Origin: Myxococcota bacterium
GTDB lineage: Bacteria > Myxococcota_A > UBA9160 > PR03
Direction: 5' to 3'
Length of the DNA: 16,003 nt
Assembly: GCA_030066475.1 (NCBI GenBank)
Contig: JASJBO010000175.1
Span: 1 to 16,003, forward strand
Positions 1 to 8,244 of this stretch are shown one piece after another; position 1 is the first letter of the stretch; every line of letters begins with the position of its first letter. Both the position numbers and the translations under genes were made by a program. Below the pieces are notes generated by a model. That model was given only the letters and a program-made list of their open reading frames with translations, was not told the DNA's origin and searched no databases.

Positions 1-251
1 GCGAAGCGGCGGAGCGCGCAGCGAGCCGAAGGCGAGCGAAGTCCATCAGGCCGTCTTCGCAGAGCAACCAGCCCTTCGACGGCACCCCCGCAAGCGCAGC
101 CGCGAAGCGGCGGAGCGCGCAGCGAGCCGAAGGCGAGCGAAGTCCATCAGGCCGTCTTCGCAGAGCAACCAGCCCTTCGACGGCACCCCCGCAAGCGCAG
201 CCGCGAAGCGGCGGAGCGCGCAGCGAGCCGCAGGCGAGCGAAGTCCATCAG
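1..251. repeat. 101-bp tandem repeat, about 2.5 copies, at the 3' end of the FAD monooxygenase gene
   Basis: Units begin at 1, 102 and 203; the first two are identical over the full 101 bases. The third is partial, matching for about 48 bases up to 250 with one visible change at 231 (a to c). It then runs into the monooxygenase reading frame, whose stop codon (248-250, - strand) lies inside the repeat. Further copies may lie beyond the left edge. Each unit has an internal 6-bp inverted repeat (gccgtc at 50-55, gacggc at 78-83). Since 101 is not a multiple of three, the unit is unlikely to be a protein repeat. On the - strand the unit begins with a GACTTCG-rich block that resembles a block at 13347-13376. 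The layout suggests tandem amplification of an intergenic element beginning at a stop codon. Confidence 0.93.
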
Positions 252-1456
252 ACCTGCAGCCGGACATCGGTGACGCCGAAGGCGAAGCGGCGGAACAGCG
301 GGCCGTTGCGGGCCAGCGGCACGGCGGCGGCCAGCAGCGGCATCGCGGCGCGCAGCGCCAGCCGGCTCCACCAGGTGTTGCGCAGCACGACGCGCGGCGG
401 CTGCGCCTGGATGCGCTGGATCAGCGAGACCTCGCGCAGGCGCTCGTCCTGGATGGCGCGGCTGGCCCGATCGATCGCGGCCGGGTCGGGGCCCTCGCGG
501 AACGCCGGCACCAGGTGGTTGGCGGCGACGACCGCGTCGCGGATCGCGATGTTGATGCCCTGGGCGCCCACCGGCGACATGGTGTGGGCGGCGTCGCCGA
601 TCACGAGCAGGCCGGGGCGCGTCCACTCGGTCACGCGGTCGGCGACCACGGAGAGCAGGAACGGGCTGACCCCGTCGTCGCGGTGGCGGCGCACGTGGGC
701 GGCCAGGTCGGGCGAGACGTGTCGCGCCATCTCCTCCAGGTACTCGGGAACGCCGCGCTCGCGCAGCTCGCCGTAGCTGCCCTTCTCGATGATCCACGCC
801 AGCTGGAGCGCGTCGTCGTAGACCGGGGCGGCCACGGCGAGGTGGCCGGCGCCCGCGTAGAAGCGCGCGTGCGGGTCGCCTGCCAGGAACTCGGGCAGCG
901 GCAGCTTGCACCACACGACGTCCATTGGCGCGCGGTCCGCCTGCTGCGGCAGCCCGGCGCGGCGGCGCACGGCGGAGCTGCGCCCGTCGGCGCCCACCAC
1001 CAGGTCCCCGCGCACCTCGCGGTCGCCGACCAGCCGCACACCGACCACGCGGCCGTCCTGTTCGACCAGACTGCGCACGTTGGCGCCCCGCTCGAGCGTG
1101 AAGCTCGGGTGCTGCGCCGCCTCCTGCACCAGCATCTCGAGCAGCGCCGGCTGCGACAGCCAGCGCGGCTGGTAGTCGCCGAACGCCTCGGGGTCGAACG
1201 CCGCGCGCGCCACGCGGCGACCGTTCAGGTAGAGCTCGAGGGCCCCGAGCGTGGTGTGGGGCACGGCCTCGAGCTGCTTCCAGAGGCCCATCTGGCGGAA
1301 GGGCTCGAGCCCGCCCGGCTGGAGCACCTCGCCGCGGAACTCGCGGGCGAAGTCGGTGTGGCGCTCGAGCAGCACGACCTCGACGCCGCGGCGGGCGAGC
1401 AGGTAGGCCAGCACGGCGCCGGCCGGACCGGCCCCGGCGATCACGACCCGCGCCAT
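248..1456 (-). CDS. FAD-dependent monooxygenase (UbiH/PHBH-like, class A flavoprotein)
   Basis: A 402-residue protein of normal length for a single-component class A flavoprotein hydroxylase. These enzymes use FAD, NAD(P)H and O2 to hydroxylate or epoxidise small, often aromatic or isoprenoid, substrates. Visible motifs are the N-terminal dinucleotide-binding GAGPAG (residues 8-13) with an acidic residue at the end of the second strand (LLERH), the DG motif VVGADGRSS (about 153-161), and the GD motif LLVIGDAAHTMSPVGAQG (about 283-300) that contacts the FAD ribityl chain. The start is ATG at 1456, chosen because a consensus AAGGAGG (complement of 1461-1467) lies six bases upstream and the protein begins directly with the Rossmann strand MARVVIAGAG. 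The gene is divergent from the P450 gene with a shared 99-bp control region. The stop codon lies within a tandem repeat. The substrate cannot be read from the sequence. Confidence 0.93.
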   Translation of the reverse strand: MARVVIAGAGPAGAVLAYLLARRGVEVVLLERHTDFAREFRGEVLQPGGLEPFRQMGLWKQLEAVPHTTLGALELYLNGRRVARAAFDPEAFGDYQPRWLSQPALLEMLVQEAAQHPSFTLERGANVRSLVEQDGRVVGVRLVGDREVRGDLVVGADGRSSAVRRRAGLPQQADRAPMDVVWCKLPLPEFLAGDPHARFYAGAGHLAVAAPVYDDALQLAWIIEKGSYGELRERGVPEYLEEMARHVSPDLAAHVRRHRDDGVSPFLLSVVADRVTEWTRPGLLVIGDAAHTMSPVGAQGINIAIRDAVVAANHLVPAFREGPDPAAIDRASRAIQDERLREVSLIQRIQAQPPRVVLRNTWWSRLALRAAMPLLAAAVPLARNGPLFRRFAFGVTDVRLQV

Positions 1457-1467
1457 GGGACCTCCTT

Positions 1468-1483
1468 CGTCGTGTCCACGACG
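1468..1483. promoter_or_regulatory. Perfect 7-2-7 inverted repeat next to the monooxygenase ribosome binding site
   Basis: The bases CGTCGTG-TC-CACGACG form a perfect inverted repeat with 7-bp arms. It directly abuts the Shine-Dalgarno of the - strand monooxygenase (1461-1467). It could be a second operator in this divergent region, or an mRNA hairpin next to the ribosome binding site. The arms are seen in the sequence; the role is inferred. Confidence 0.5.
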
Positions 1484-1492
1484 CGCCTCGGC

Positions 1493-1499
1493 TATCGTA
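1493..1499. promoter_or_regulatory. Overlapping back-to-back -10-like boxes of the divergent monooxygenase/P450 pair
   Basis: On the + strand TATCGT (1493-1498) fits the TAnnnT pattern of a -10 box and would drive the P450. On the - strand TACGAT (1499-1494) matches four of six bases of TATAAT and would drive the monooxygenase. No convincing -35 box was found at either standard spacing, so these are candidates only. Confidence 0.35.
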
Positions 1500-1520
1500 C
1501 CGCGCCAGTCAGCGCTCAGG

Positions 1521-1536
1521 CCGACCGATCGGTCGG
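1521..1536. promoter_or_regulatory. Perfect 16-bp palindrome, likely operator of a TetR-type regulator
   Basis: CCGACCGATCGGTCGG is an uninterrupted perfect palindrome. It lies between the divergent genes, about 23 bases downstream of the + strand -10 candidate (near the expected transcript start) and at about -35 of the - strand candidate. It is therefore placed where one bound dimer could control both genes. Palindromes built on GACCGnnCGGTC are typical of TetR-family operators; that is family knowledge, and no regulator gene lies in the window. Confidence 0.55.
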
Positions 1537-1555
1537 ACGAAGGACTCCTCAAGTC

Positions 1556-2905
1556 ATGAGCCAGGCCGTCGCCGATTCGCCGCCGTCCGACTCGCGCCCG
1601 CGTCGGATTCCCGTCGTCCACCCCCTCGAGCTGGTGTCGCAGCTGCAGCGCTTCCGCATGCACACGCTCGACGTGACCCGGACGCTCTACGAGCGCTACG
1701 GCCCGGTGGCGCTGCAGGAGTTCGGGATCTGGAAGCAGGTCCACCTCTTCGGCCCCGAAGCGAACCGCATGCTGCTGCTCGACCGCGACGGCAACCTGTC
1801 CGCACAGCGCTCCTGGAATCGGATCATGGGGCGCATCTTCTCGAACGGCCTGCTGCTGCGCGACGGCGACGACCACCGGCACCACCGCAACACGATGCGC
1901 CCGGCGTTCCGCAGGCCGGCGCTGCGAACCTACGGCGAGCGCATGAATCCCGCGGTCGCGAGCGCGCTCGACGGCTGGCGCGACCACACCGACGGCTTCC
2001 AGGCCTTTCCCGCCTTCAAGCAGCTCACGCTCGATCTGGCCTGCACGATCTTCCTGGGCATCGAGCTGGGGCCCGCCGCCGCCCGGCTGAACCGCGCTTT
2101 CGAGGACACCGTGGCCGCGTCGATGTCGGTGCTGCGCCTCCCGCTGCCGGGGCTCGAGTTCAACCGCGGCCTCCAGGGGCGCAAGTGGATGCTCGAGTAC
2201 TTCGGCGGCCTGCTGGCGGAGAAGCGCGGCGGCGAGGGCGACGACCTGTTCAGCCGCCTGTGCCGGGCCGAGAGCGAGGACGGCCGCCGCTTCAGCGACA
2301 CGGAGATCCTCGACCACCTGATCTTCACCATGATGGCGGCGCACGACACCACCACCAGCACGCTCACCTCGCTCGTCTACGAGCTGGCGAAGCACCCCGA
2401 GTGGCAGGAGCGCGTGCGCGAGGAGTCGCTCGACCTCGGCGGCGACGGACTCGCCTTCGACGACATGCCCCGCCTGCAGGCGCTGAATCTGTGCCTCCAG
2501 GAGACGCTGCGGCGCTACCCGCCGCTCTCCACCATCCCGCGCGTGGCGACGCGCAGCTTCCTCTGGGACGGCTACCAGATTCCCGCCGACGCCATGGTCG
2601 TGATCTACCCGCTGCACACGCACCACATGCCGGAGTGGTGGAGCGCCCCGTTCGAGTTCGACCCGGAGCGCTTCGCCGAGCCGCGCGCCGAGCACCGGCG
2701 CCACACCCACTCCTATCTCCCGTTCGGCGGCGGCGAGCACATGTGCCTGGGCCTGCGCTTCGCCGAGCTCCAGATCCGCATCGTGCTCTTCCACCTCACC
2801 CGCCGCTTCCGCTGGAGCGTCCCCCCCGACTACCGCATGCCCGTCCAGCAGGCCCCCATCTCCAAGCCCACGGACGGCCTGCCCCTCCACCTCGCCCCGC
2901 TGTAG
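1556..2905 (+). CDS. Cytochrome P450
   Basis: A 449-residue protein, the usual length of a soluble bacterial P450. It is a haem-thiolate monooxygenase that would need an external ferredoxin and reductase, neither of which is in the window. All three diagnostic motifs are present: I-helix oxygen-binding AHDTT (residues 262-266), K-helix ExxR as ETLR (316-319) followed by RYPP, and the haem-binding loop FGGGEHMCLG with axial ligand Cys397. No membrane anchor is seen at the N-terminus. The start is ATG 1556 with AAGGA at 1540-1544, an eleven-base spacing that is slightly long. The gene is divergent from the FAD monooxygenase and shares its palindromic control region, which suggests co-regulation, perhaps on one hydrophobic substrate. 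The CYP family and substrate cannot be assigned by eye. Confidence 0.95.
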   Translation: MSQAVADSPPSDSRPRRIPVVHPLELVSQLQRFRMHTLDVTRTLYERYGPVALQEFGIWKQVHLFGPEANRMLLLDRDGNLSAQRSWNRIMGRIFSNGLLLRDGDDHRHHRNTMRPAFRRPALRTYGERMNPAVASALDGWRDHTDGFQAFPAFKQLTLDLACTIFLGIELGPAAARLNRAFEDTVAASMSVLRLPLPGLEFNRGLQGRKWMLEYFGGLLAEKRGGEGDDLFSRLCRAESEDGRRFSDTEILDHLIFTMMAAHDTTTSTLTSLVYELAKHPEWQERVREESLDLGGDGLAFDDMPRLQALNLCLQETLRRYPPLSTIPRVATRSFLWDGYQIPADAMVVIYPLHTHHMPEWWSAPFEFDPERFAEPRAEHRRHTHSYLPFGGGEHMCLGLRFAELQIRIVLFHLTRRFRWSVPPDYRMPVQQAPISKPTDGLPLHLAPL

Positions 2906-2921
2906 GGGGCCGCGGTTGCGA

Positions 2922-2927
2922 TATGCT
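2922..2927 (+). promoter_or_regulatory. Possible -10 box (TATGCT) for the LLM oxidoreductase gene
   Basis: TATGCT fits TAnnnT and lies 29 bases before the start codon, just after the P450 stop. No -35 box is recognisable. Read-through from the P450 gene, which ends 51 bases before the next start, is an alternative. Confidence 0.25.
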
Positions 2928-2956
2928 GCCTGCTCGTTGGGCCTGGAGGGAGCGCG

Positions 2957-3841
2957 ATGGCGACGGAGCTGGGGCGGCTGGGTGTGTGGACGTGGCTGGA
3001 CGGGATGGCGCCCGCGGACGCGGCGGCGTTCGTGCGCGATCTCGAGGGGTGGGGGTACTCGGCGCTCTGGCTGCCGGAGGCGGTGGGGCGCGATCCCTTC
3101 GCGACGATCGCGTGGCTGGGCGCGCACAGCGAGCGGATCGTGTTCGCCACGGGGATCGCCAACATCTACGCGCGCGACCCGATGACGACGAACGCAGTCG
3201 CCCGCACCGTGGCCGAGCTGACCGGCGGACGCTTCGTGCTCGGGCTCGGCGTCTCGCACTCGCACCTGGTGACCGGCGTGCGCGGCCACGAGTACAAGAA
3301 GCCGCTCTCGACGATGCGCGCCTATCTCGAGGCGATGGAGAAGGCGCTGTTCCGCGCGGCCGAGACGCAGGAGCCGCCGCCCGTCGTGCTCGCCGCGCTG
3401 CGACCGCGCATGCTGGCGTTGGCCGCCGAGCGCGCCGCCGGTGCGCATCCCTACTTCGTGACGCCCGAGCATACGGCGCGCGCGCGCGAGGTGCTGGGCG
3501 CCGGCAAGATCCTCGCGCCCGAGCAGAAGGTGCTGCTCGAGACCGACCCGACCCAGGCGCGCGCCGTCGCGCGCGCGGCCATGAAGATCTACGCCGGGCT
3601 TCCGAACTACCAGAACAACCTGCGCTGGCTGGGCTTCGACGAGAGCGACTTCGCGGGCGACTGCTCCGACAAGCTGGTGGACGCCATCGTGGCCTGGGGC
3701 GACGAGGACGCCATCCGCCGCCGCATCCAGGAGCACTACGACGCGGGCGCCGACCACGTGTGCATCCAGCCGCTGCATCCGGAGGGTGCTCCCGTCCCAC
3801 ACCGCGAGCTGCTCGCGCTGCTCGCCCCCGCCCGGAGCTAG
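2957..3841 (+). CDS. LLM-class, F420-type flavin oxidoreductase
   Basis: A 294-residue luciferase-like TIM-barrel protein resembling the F420-dependent branch often labelled TIGR03620. Such enzymes move hydride between F420 (or FMN) and a substrate. Visible family signatures are the N-terminal GVWTWLDGM strand, the GYSALWLPEAVGRDPF segment (barrel strand 2 region), ATGIANIYARDP, and the glycine-rich GGRFVLGLGVSH. The C-terminal half contains the usual GDEDAIRRRIQEHYDAGADHV region. The start is ATG 2957 with a strong GGAGGGAG at 2945-2952. The stop is followed after four bases by the start of the AGPS-like gene, so the two are probably co-translated. Whether the cofactor is F420 or FMN cannot be told; F420 would require cofactor synthesis genes elsewhere. 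Confidence 0.88.
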   Translation: MATELGRLGVWTWLDGMAPADAAAFVRDLEGWGYSALWLPEAVGRDPFATIAWLGAHSERIVFATGIANIYARDPMTTNAVARTVAELTGGRFVLGLGVSHSHLVTGVRGHEYKKPLSTMRAYLEAMEKALFRAAETQEPPPVVLAALRPRMLALAAERAAGAHPYFVTPEHTARAREVLGAGKILAPEQKVLLETDPTQARAVARAAMKIYAGLPNYQNNLRWLGFDESDFAGDCSDKLVDAIVAWGDEDAIRRRIQEHYDAGADHVCIQPLHPEGAPVPHRELLALLAPARS

Positions 3842-3845
3842 GCGC

Positions 3846-5459
3846 TTGGGGACGCGGCGCCGCAAGTTCTGGGGCTGGGGCTGGGAGGACGGCGGCCCCG
3901 ACGCGGAGCAGGAGGCCGGCATCCTGCGCACACTGGCCGCGCGCTTCGACGAGCCGCTCGAGCCGATCGCCCCGCCGCGCGTGGACGAGATCCCGCTGGC
4001 CGCGCCGCGCGTGGCGCCGCCGGCGAGCCTCGCGGAGATCGTCACGGCCGACCCCCACGAGCGTCTGGGCCACGCCATGGGCAAGGGCTACCGCGACGTG
4101 GTGCGCGCGCTGCGCCGCCGCTTCGACCACGTGCCCGACCAGGTCGCCTTCCCGCGCGACGAGTCCGAGGTGACCGCCGTGCTCGACTGGTGCAGCGACG
4201 CGCGCATCGCCATCGTCCCCTACGGCGGTGGCTCGAGCGTGGTGGGCGGCGTCGAGCCCGCCGTGGGCGACGCCTACGCCGGCGCCGTCTCGCTCGACCT
4301 CGGGCGCCTCGACCAGATCCTCGAGATCGACCGCACCTCGCGCGCCGCGCGCATCCAGGCCGGCATCCTGGGCCCTGCGCTCGAGGACGCGCTGCGCCCC
4401 GAAGGCCTGACCCTGCGCCACTTCCCGCAGTCGTTCGAGTTCTCGACCCTGGGCGGCTGGATCGCCACGCGCTCGGGCGGCCACTACGCCACGCTCTACA
4501 CCCACATCGACGACTTCGTCGAGTCGACGCGCAGCGTGACCCCGACCGGCGTGCTCGAGACGCGGCGCCTCCCGGGCAGCGGCGCCGGCTCGAGCCCCGA
4601 CCGGCTGATGATCGGCTCGGAGGGCATCCTGGGCGTGATCACCGAGGCGTGGATGCGACTGCAGGACCGCCCGCGCTTCCGCGCGTCGGCCGCCGTGCGC
4701 TTCCCGGGCGACGACGGCTTCGCACGCGGCGCCGAGGCCGTGCGGCGGCTGTCGCAGTCGGGTCTGTTCCCGTCCAACTGCCGACTGCTCGACGCCCGCG
4801 AGGCGGGCCAGGCCGGCGCCGGCTCGGGCGACGAGACCGTGCTGCTCGTCGCGTTCGAGTCGGCCGACCACCTGCTCGACGCCTGGATGGCGCGCGCACT
4901 CGAGCTGGCGGCCGACGCGGGTGGCCTGCTGCCCGAGGGCGGCGCCCGGACGAGCGAGGGCGGCAGCGGCGCGCGCGACGGCGCCGCCGGCGCCTGGCGC
5001 AGCGCCTTCGTCAACGCCCCCTACCTGCGCGACCTCGTGGCGCGCGCCTCGGGTGTCTCCGAGACCTTCGAGACCGCGATCCCGTGGGACCGCTTCGCCG
5101 ACTTCCACGCCGGCGTAATGGAGCGAGTCGGCGACGCCATCGAGCGCGTGTGCGGTACGGGCACCCTCGCCTGCCGCTTCACCCACGTCTACCCCGACGG
5201 GCCGGCGCCCTACTACACGATCATGGCGCCCGGCCGCCGCGGCTCCGAGCTCGAGCAGTGGGACGAGCTGAAGGCCGCCGCGATGGAGGCCGTCGTCGGC
5301 CTCGGCGGCACCATCACGCACCACCACGCGGTGGGCCGCGACCACCGCCCCGGCTACGACCGGCAGCGCCCCGACGCCTTCGCCCGCGCGCTGCGCGCCG
5401 CCAAGCACGAGCTCGACCCGGCCGGCGTGCTCAACCCCGGCGTCCTGATCGACCCGTAG
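3846..5459 (+). CDS. FAD-binding oxidase, alkylglycerone-phosphate synthase (AGPS)-like
   Basis: A 537-residue VAO/PCMH-type flavoprotein. AGPS exchanges the acyl group of acyl-dihydroxyacetone phosphate for a fatty alcohol, making the ether bond of ether lipids. Signatures are the N-terminal KFWGWGWED (AGPS proteins often start with a W-GWG segment), the FAD loop [11 protein letters not shown] (residues 125-135), the [20 protein letters not shown] region, and the C-terminal triple histidine [11 protein letters not shown] (HHH 492-494), a conserved active-site feature of AGPS. The tail [11 protein letters not shown] is typical of the family. TTG 3846 is chosen because GGAG at 3834-3837 is spaced eight bases away and homologues begin near the RRKFWGWG segment; an ATG at 3786 would lie inside the previous gene. 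No DHAP acyltransferase or fatty alcohol enzyme is nearby, so the ether-lipid role is inferred. Confidence 0.88.
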   Translation: MGTRRRKFWGWGWEDGGPDAEQEAGILRTLAARFDEPLEPIAPPRVDEIPLAAPRVAPPASLAEIVTADPHERLGHAMGKGYRDVVRALRRRFDHVPDQVAFPRDESEVTAVLDWCSDARIAIVPYGGGSSVVGGVEPAVGDAYAGAVSLDLGRLDQILEIDRTSRAARIQAGILGPALEDALRPEGLTLRHFPQSFEFSTLGGWIATRSGGHYATLYTHIDDFVESTRSVTPTGVLETRRLPGSGAGSSPDRLMIGSEGILGVITEAWMRLQDRPRFRASAAVRFPGDDGFARGAEAVRRLSQSGLFPSNCRLLDAREAGQAGAGSGDETVLLVAFESADHLLDAWMARALELAADAGGLLPEGGARTSEGGSGARDGAAGAWRSAFVNAPYLRDLVARASGVSETFETAIPWDRFADFHAGVMERVGDAIERVCGTGTLACRFTHVYPDGPAPYYTIMAPGRRGSELEQWDELKAAAMEAVVGLGGTITHHHAVGRDHRPGYDRQRPDAFARALRAAKHELDPAGVLNPGVLIDP

Positions 5460-5465
5460 CGCCTC

Positions 5466-5474
5466 TGCTAGCTT
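5466..5474 (+). promoter_or_regulatory. Extended -10 promoter element immediately upstream of dapL
   Basis: TGCTAGCTT fits the extended -10 pattern TGnTAnnnT. It ends only seven bases before the ATG at 5482, and no Shine-Dalgarno is present. Transcription from it would begin at or next to the start codon, giving a leaderless or nearly leaderless mRNA. No clear -35 box is seen, as is usual for extended -10 promoters. Confidence 0.45.
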
Positions 5475-5481
5475 GCGCGCC

Positions 5482-6711
5482 ATGGCACGCATCAACGAGC
5501 ACTACCAGAAGCTGGCCGCCGGCTACCTGTTCCCCGAGATCGGCCGCCGCACGCGCGCCTTCGCCGAGGCGAACCCCGACGCCGCGATCATCCGGCTCGG
5601 GATCGGCGACGTGACCCTGCCGCTGGCGCCGGCCATCGTCGACGCCATGCGCCGCGCCGCCGAGGAGATGGGCACGCCCGACGGCGTGCACGGCTACGCG
5701 CCCGACCAGGGCTACGAGTTCCTGCTCGACGCGATCCGCGAGCACGACTTCGCGACTCGCGGCGTCGAGCTGTCGCGCGACGAGATCTTCGTGTCGGACG
5801 GCAGCAAGCAGGACAGCGGGAACATCCAGGAGATCTTCGGCGCCGACTGCCGCGTGGCCGTGACCGACCCGGTCTACCCCGTCTACGTCGACACCAACGT
5901 GATGGCGGGCCGCACGGGCGGGGCCGGTGCCGAGGGCCACTACGAGGGCATCCTCTACCTGCCCGCCACCGAGGCGAACGGCTTCGCACCAGGCCCGCCC
6001 GACCAGGCCGTGGAGCTGGCCTACCTGTGCTCGCCCAACAACCCCACCGGCACGGTGGCGCCGCGCGAGACGCTGGCGCAGTGGGTCGCCTGGGCGCGCG
6101 ACTGCGGCGCGGTGCTGATCTACGACGCCGCCTACGACGCCTTCATCCAGGACCCCGCCCTGCCCCGCTCGATCTACGAGATCGACGGCGCCCGCGAGTG
6201 CGCCATCGAGATGCGCAGCTTCTCGAAGCGCGCCGGCTTCACCGGCGTGCGCTGCGCCTACACCGTGGTGCCGGGCGAGCTGCACGGGACCACGGCCGCC
6301 GGCGAGCGGGTCCCGATCCGCGCGCTCTGGGCGCGCCGCCAGGCCACCAAGTTCAACGGCGTGCCCTACATCGTGCAGCGCGGCGCCGAGGCCGTCTACT
6401 CGCCCGAGGGCCGCAAGCAGACCGCCGAGCAGATCGCCTACTACATGGAGAACGCGCGCCGCCTGCGCGAGGGCCTGGGCGGCGCCGGCTTCACCGTCTT
6501 CGGCGGCGAGCACGCGCCCTACATCTGGCTGCGCACGCCCGAGGGGCTGGGCTCGTGGGACTTCTTCGACGCGCTGCTCGAGAAGACCCACGTGGTCGGC
6601 ACGCCGGGCGCCGGCTTCGGCCCGGCCGGCGAGGGCTACTTCCGGCTCTCGGCGTTCAACTCGCGCGAGAACGTCGACGAGGCGATCGGGCGGATCAGCG
6701 GGGCGTTCTGA
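5482..6711 (+). CDS. dapL: LL-diaminopimelate aminotransferase
   Basis: A 409-residue PLP enzyme, matching the usual DapL length of about 410. It converts tetrahydrodipicolinate directly to LL-diaminopimelate with glutamate, bypassing the succinylase or acetylase steps of lysine and peptidoglycan precursor synthesis. The N-terminus [20 protein letters not shown] is the characteristic DapL opening. [35 protein letters not shown] and the PLP lysine in [12 protein letters not shown] (Lys249) are all visible. The ATG at 5482 is preferred over an upstream in-frame TTG at 5473, because that TTG lies within the -10 element. The gene follows the AGPS-like gene by 22 bases but appears to have its own promoter. 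Presence of DapL is widespread in deltaproteobacteria, Bacteroidetes, chlamydiae and plants (established knowledge). Confidence 0.96.
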   Translation: MARINEHYQKLAAGYLFPEIGRRTRAFAEANPDAAIIRLGIGDVTLPLAPAIVDAMRRAAEEMGTPDGVHGYAPDQGYEFLLDAIREHDFATRGVELSRDEIFVSDGSKQDSGNIQEIFGADCRVAVTDPVYPVYVDTNVMAGRTGGAGAEGHYEGILYLPATEANGFAPGPPDQAVELAYLCSPNNPTGTVAPRETLAQWVAWARDCGAVLIYDAAYDAFIQDPALPRSIYEIDGARECAIEMRSFSKRAGFTGVRCAYTVVPGELHGTTAAGERVPIRALWARRQATKFNGVPYIVQRGAEAVYSPEGRKQTAEQIAYYMENARRLREGLGGAGFTVFGGEHAPYIWLRTPEGLGSWDFFDALLEKTHVVGTPGAGFGPAGEGYFRLSAFNSRENVDEAIGRISGAF

Positions 6712-6776
6712 GCCGCAGGCGGGGCGCGCCCGAGGCCGGACTTCAGCAACCCGCCGCACCCGCCGATCGGGGAGGG

Positions 6777-8195
6777 ATGAGCGGGCTCCGCATGACCAAG
6801 ATCGTCGCGACGATCGGCCCCGCGTGCGACGCGCCCGAGACGCTGCGCCTCATGGTCGAGGCGGGCATGAACGTGGCGCGCCTCAATCTCTCGCACGGAA
6901 GCCACGACGACCACGCCCGCCGCATCGACCGCATCCGCAGCGCGGCGGACGCGCTCGGGGCCAACGTGGCGATCATGGCCGACACGCGGGGGATGGAGAT
7001 TCGCACCGGCGGGCTCGCGGGCGGCGCCGTGGAGCTGCGGCCCGAGGAGCCCTTCCGACTCTACGCCGACCCGCGCGACGGCGGGCCCGACGGGGTCTCG
7101 GTGTCCCATCCGGGTTTGCCCAAAGAGGTCTCGCCGGGCAGCCGGGTGCTGCTCGACGACGGGGCGATCGAGCTCCTGGTGGTCGAGGTGAAGCCGGAGA
7201 CGGTGGTGTGCCGGGTGGTGCGCGGCGGCCGGCTCGAGAGCCGGCGCGGCGTGAACCTGCCCGACGACGCCATCCAGCGCCACGGGCTCGACGAGGCCGA
7301 CCGCGCCGACCTGCTGTTCGCCGCCGGGCACGGAGCGGACTACGTGGCTGCGTCGTTCGTGCAGAACGCCGGCGACGTGCGCGCGATCCAGGCGCTGCTC
7401 GAGGACGCCGCCGCGCCCATCCCCGTGATCGCGAAGATCGAGAACCGCGAGGGGCAGCGGAACCTCGACTCGATCGTCGCCGTGGCGGCGGGCACGATGG
7501 TGGCGCGCGGCGACCTCGGCGTGGAGATCCCGGCCGAGGAGGTGCCGCTGGTCCAGAAGCGGATCATCCACACCACGGTCGCGAGCGGCCGCCCGGTCAT
7601 CACGGCCACGCAGATGCTGAGCTCGATGGAGCAGCGCGAGCGGCCGACGCGCGCCGAGGTGAGCGACGTGGCCAACGCCATCCTCGACGGCACCTCGGCG
7701 CTGATGCTCTCGGGCGAGACGGCCGTGGGCCGCTTCCCGGTCGAGGCGGTGCGCACGATGGCGCGCATCGCCGAGCGCACCGAGGCGTCGCTCGACGACT
7801 ACGGACACCTCCAGCGCATCGAGCCCGAGCCCTCCAACGTGATGACCGAGTCGGCGAGCCAGGCGGCGATCACCATGGCCCACCACCTGGGTGCGGCGGC
7901 GATCGTCGCGCTCACCGAGTCGGGCTTCACGCCGCGCTCCATCTCCAAGCACCGCCCCCGCTGCCCCATCCTGGCCGTGACGCCCGCGGCCTGGGTGGTG
8001 CGCGCCCTGGCGATCAACTGGGGCGTGAAGGCGCTCCACTACGAAGGCGAGCGCTGCGACGAGGCGATGATCGCCTTCGCTCTCGACTGGCTGCGCTCGC
8101 AGGGCCACGCGCGCGCCGGCGACGTCGTCGTCGCCACCACCGGCGTCTCCAGCGAGCCGGGCACGACGAACCGGATCTCCGTCGTCCCGGTCTGA
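6777..8195 (+). CDS. pyk: Pyruvate kinase
   Basis: A 472-residue protein of full length (E. coli PykF is 470). It converts phosphoenolpyruvate and ADP to pyruvate and ATP in the cytoplasm. Motifs are KIVATIGPA at the N-terminus, NVARLNLSHG, the catalytic lysine in IAKIENREG (Lys220), the Mg-binding VARGDLGVEIPAEEV, ITATQMLSSM, and DGTSALMLSGETAVGRFP. The normally LDTKGPEIR segment reads ADTRGMEIR (residues 68-76). The glutamate that marks K+-dependent enzymes is kept (Glu74), but the usual Lys and Pro are Arg and Met. The ATG at 6777 sits almost touching GGGGAGGG (6769-6776); an in-frame ATG at 6792 begins right at MTKIVATIGPA, but with a long spacing. The start is therefore uncertain by five codons. 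Confidence 0.96.
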   Translation: MSGLRMTKIVATIGPACDAPETLRLMVEAGMNVARLNLSHGSHDDHARRIDRIRSAADALGANVAIMADTRGMEIRTGGLAGGAVELRPEEPFRLYADPRDGGPDGVSVSHPGLPKEVSPGSRVLLDDGAIELLVVEVKPETVVCRVVRGGRLESRRGVNLPDDAIQRHGLDEADRADLLFAAGHGADYVAASFVQNAGDVRAIQALLEDAAAPIPVIAKIENREGQRNLDSIVAVAAGTMVARGDLGVEIPAEEVPLVQKRIIHTTVASGRPVITATQMLSSMEQRERPTRAEVSDVANAILDGTSALMLSGETAVGRFPVEAVRTMARIAERTEASLDDYGHLQRIEPEPSNVMTESASQAAITMAHHLGAAAIVALTESGFTPRSISKHRPRCPILAVTPAAWVVRALAINWGVKALHYEGERCDEAMIAFALDWLRSQGHARAGDVVVATTGVSSEPGTTNRISVVPV

Positions 8196-8244
8196 CCGGG
8201 CCCGTGCGCATCGCGCGGCGCGACGACGCCACGGCGCCGCCGCC

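Noticed and set aside
1..251. CRISPR array
   Set aside because: The 101-bp units are contiguous and identical throughout, with no repeat/spacer alternation, and no cas genes are present.
46..267. Small - strand reading frame through the tandem repeat
   Set aside because: The repeat length is not a multiple of three, the product is an arginine/alanine-rich low-complexity sequence, and the frame overlaps the monooxygenase 3' end.
248..4084. A 1278-codon open frame on the - strand running antisense to the P450 and LLM genes
   Set aside because: Only the part from 1456 to 248 is a recognisable protein with a ribosome binding site. The rest is a shadow frame caused by GC-rich third positions opposite well-supported + strand genes.
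248..5459. Secondary-metabolite biosynthetic cluster (monooxygenase, P450, LLM oxidoreductase, AGPS-like oxidase)
   Set aside because: There is no scaffold-building enzyme, transporter or dedicated carrier protein in the window, and dapL and pyruvate kinase follow directly. A shared substrate is possible but a cluster call is not supported.
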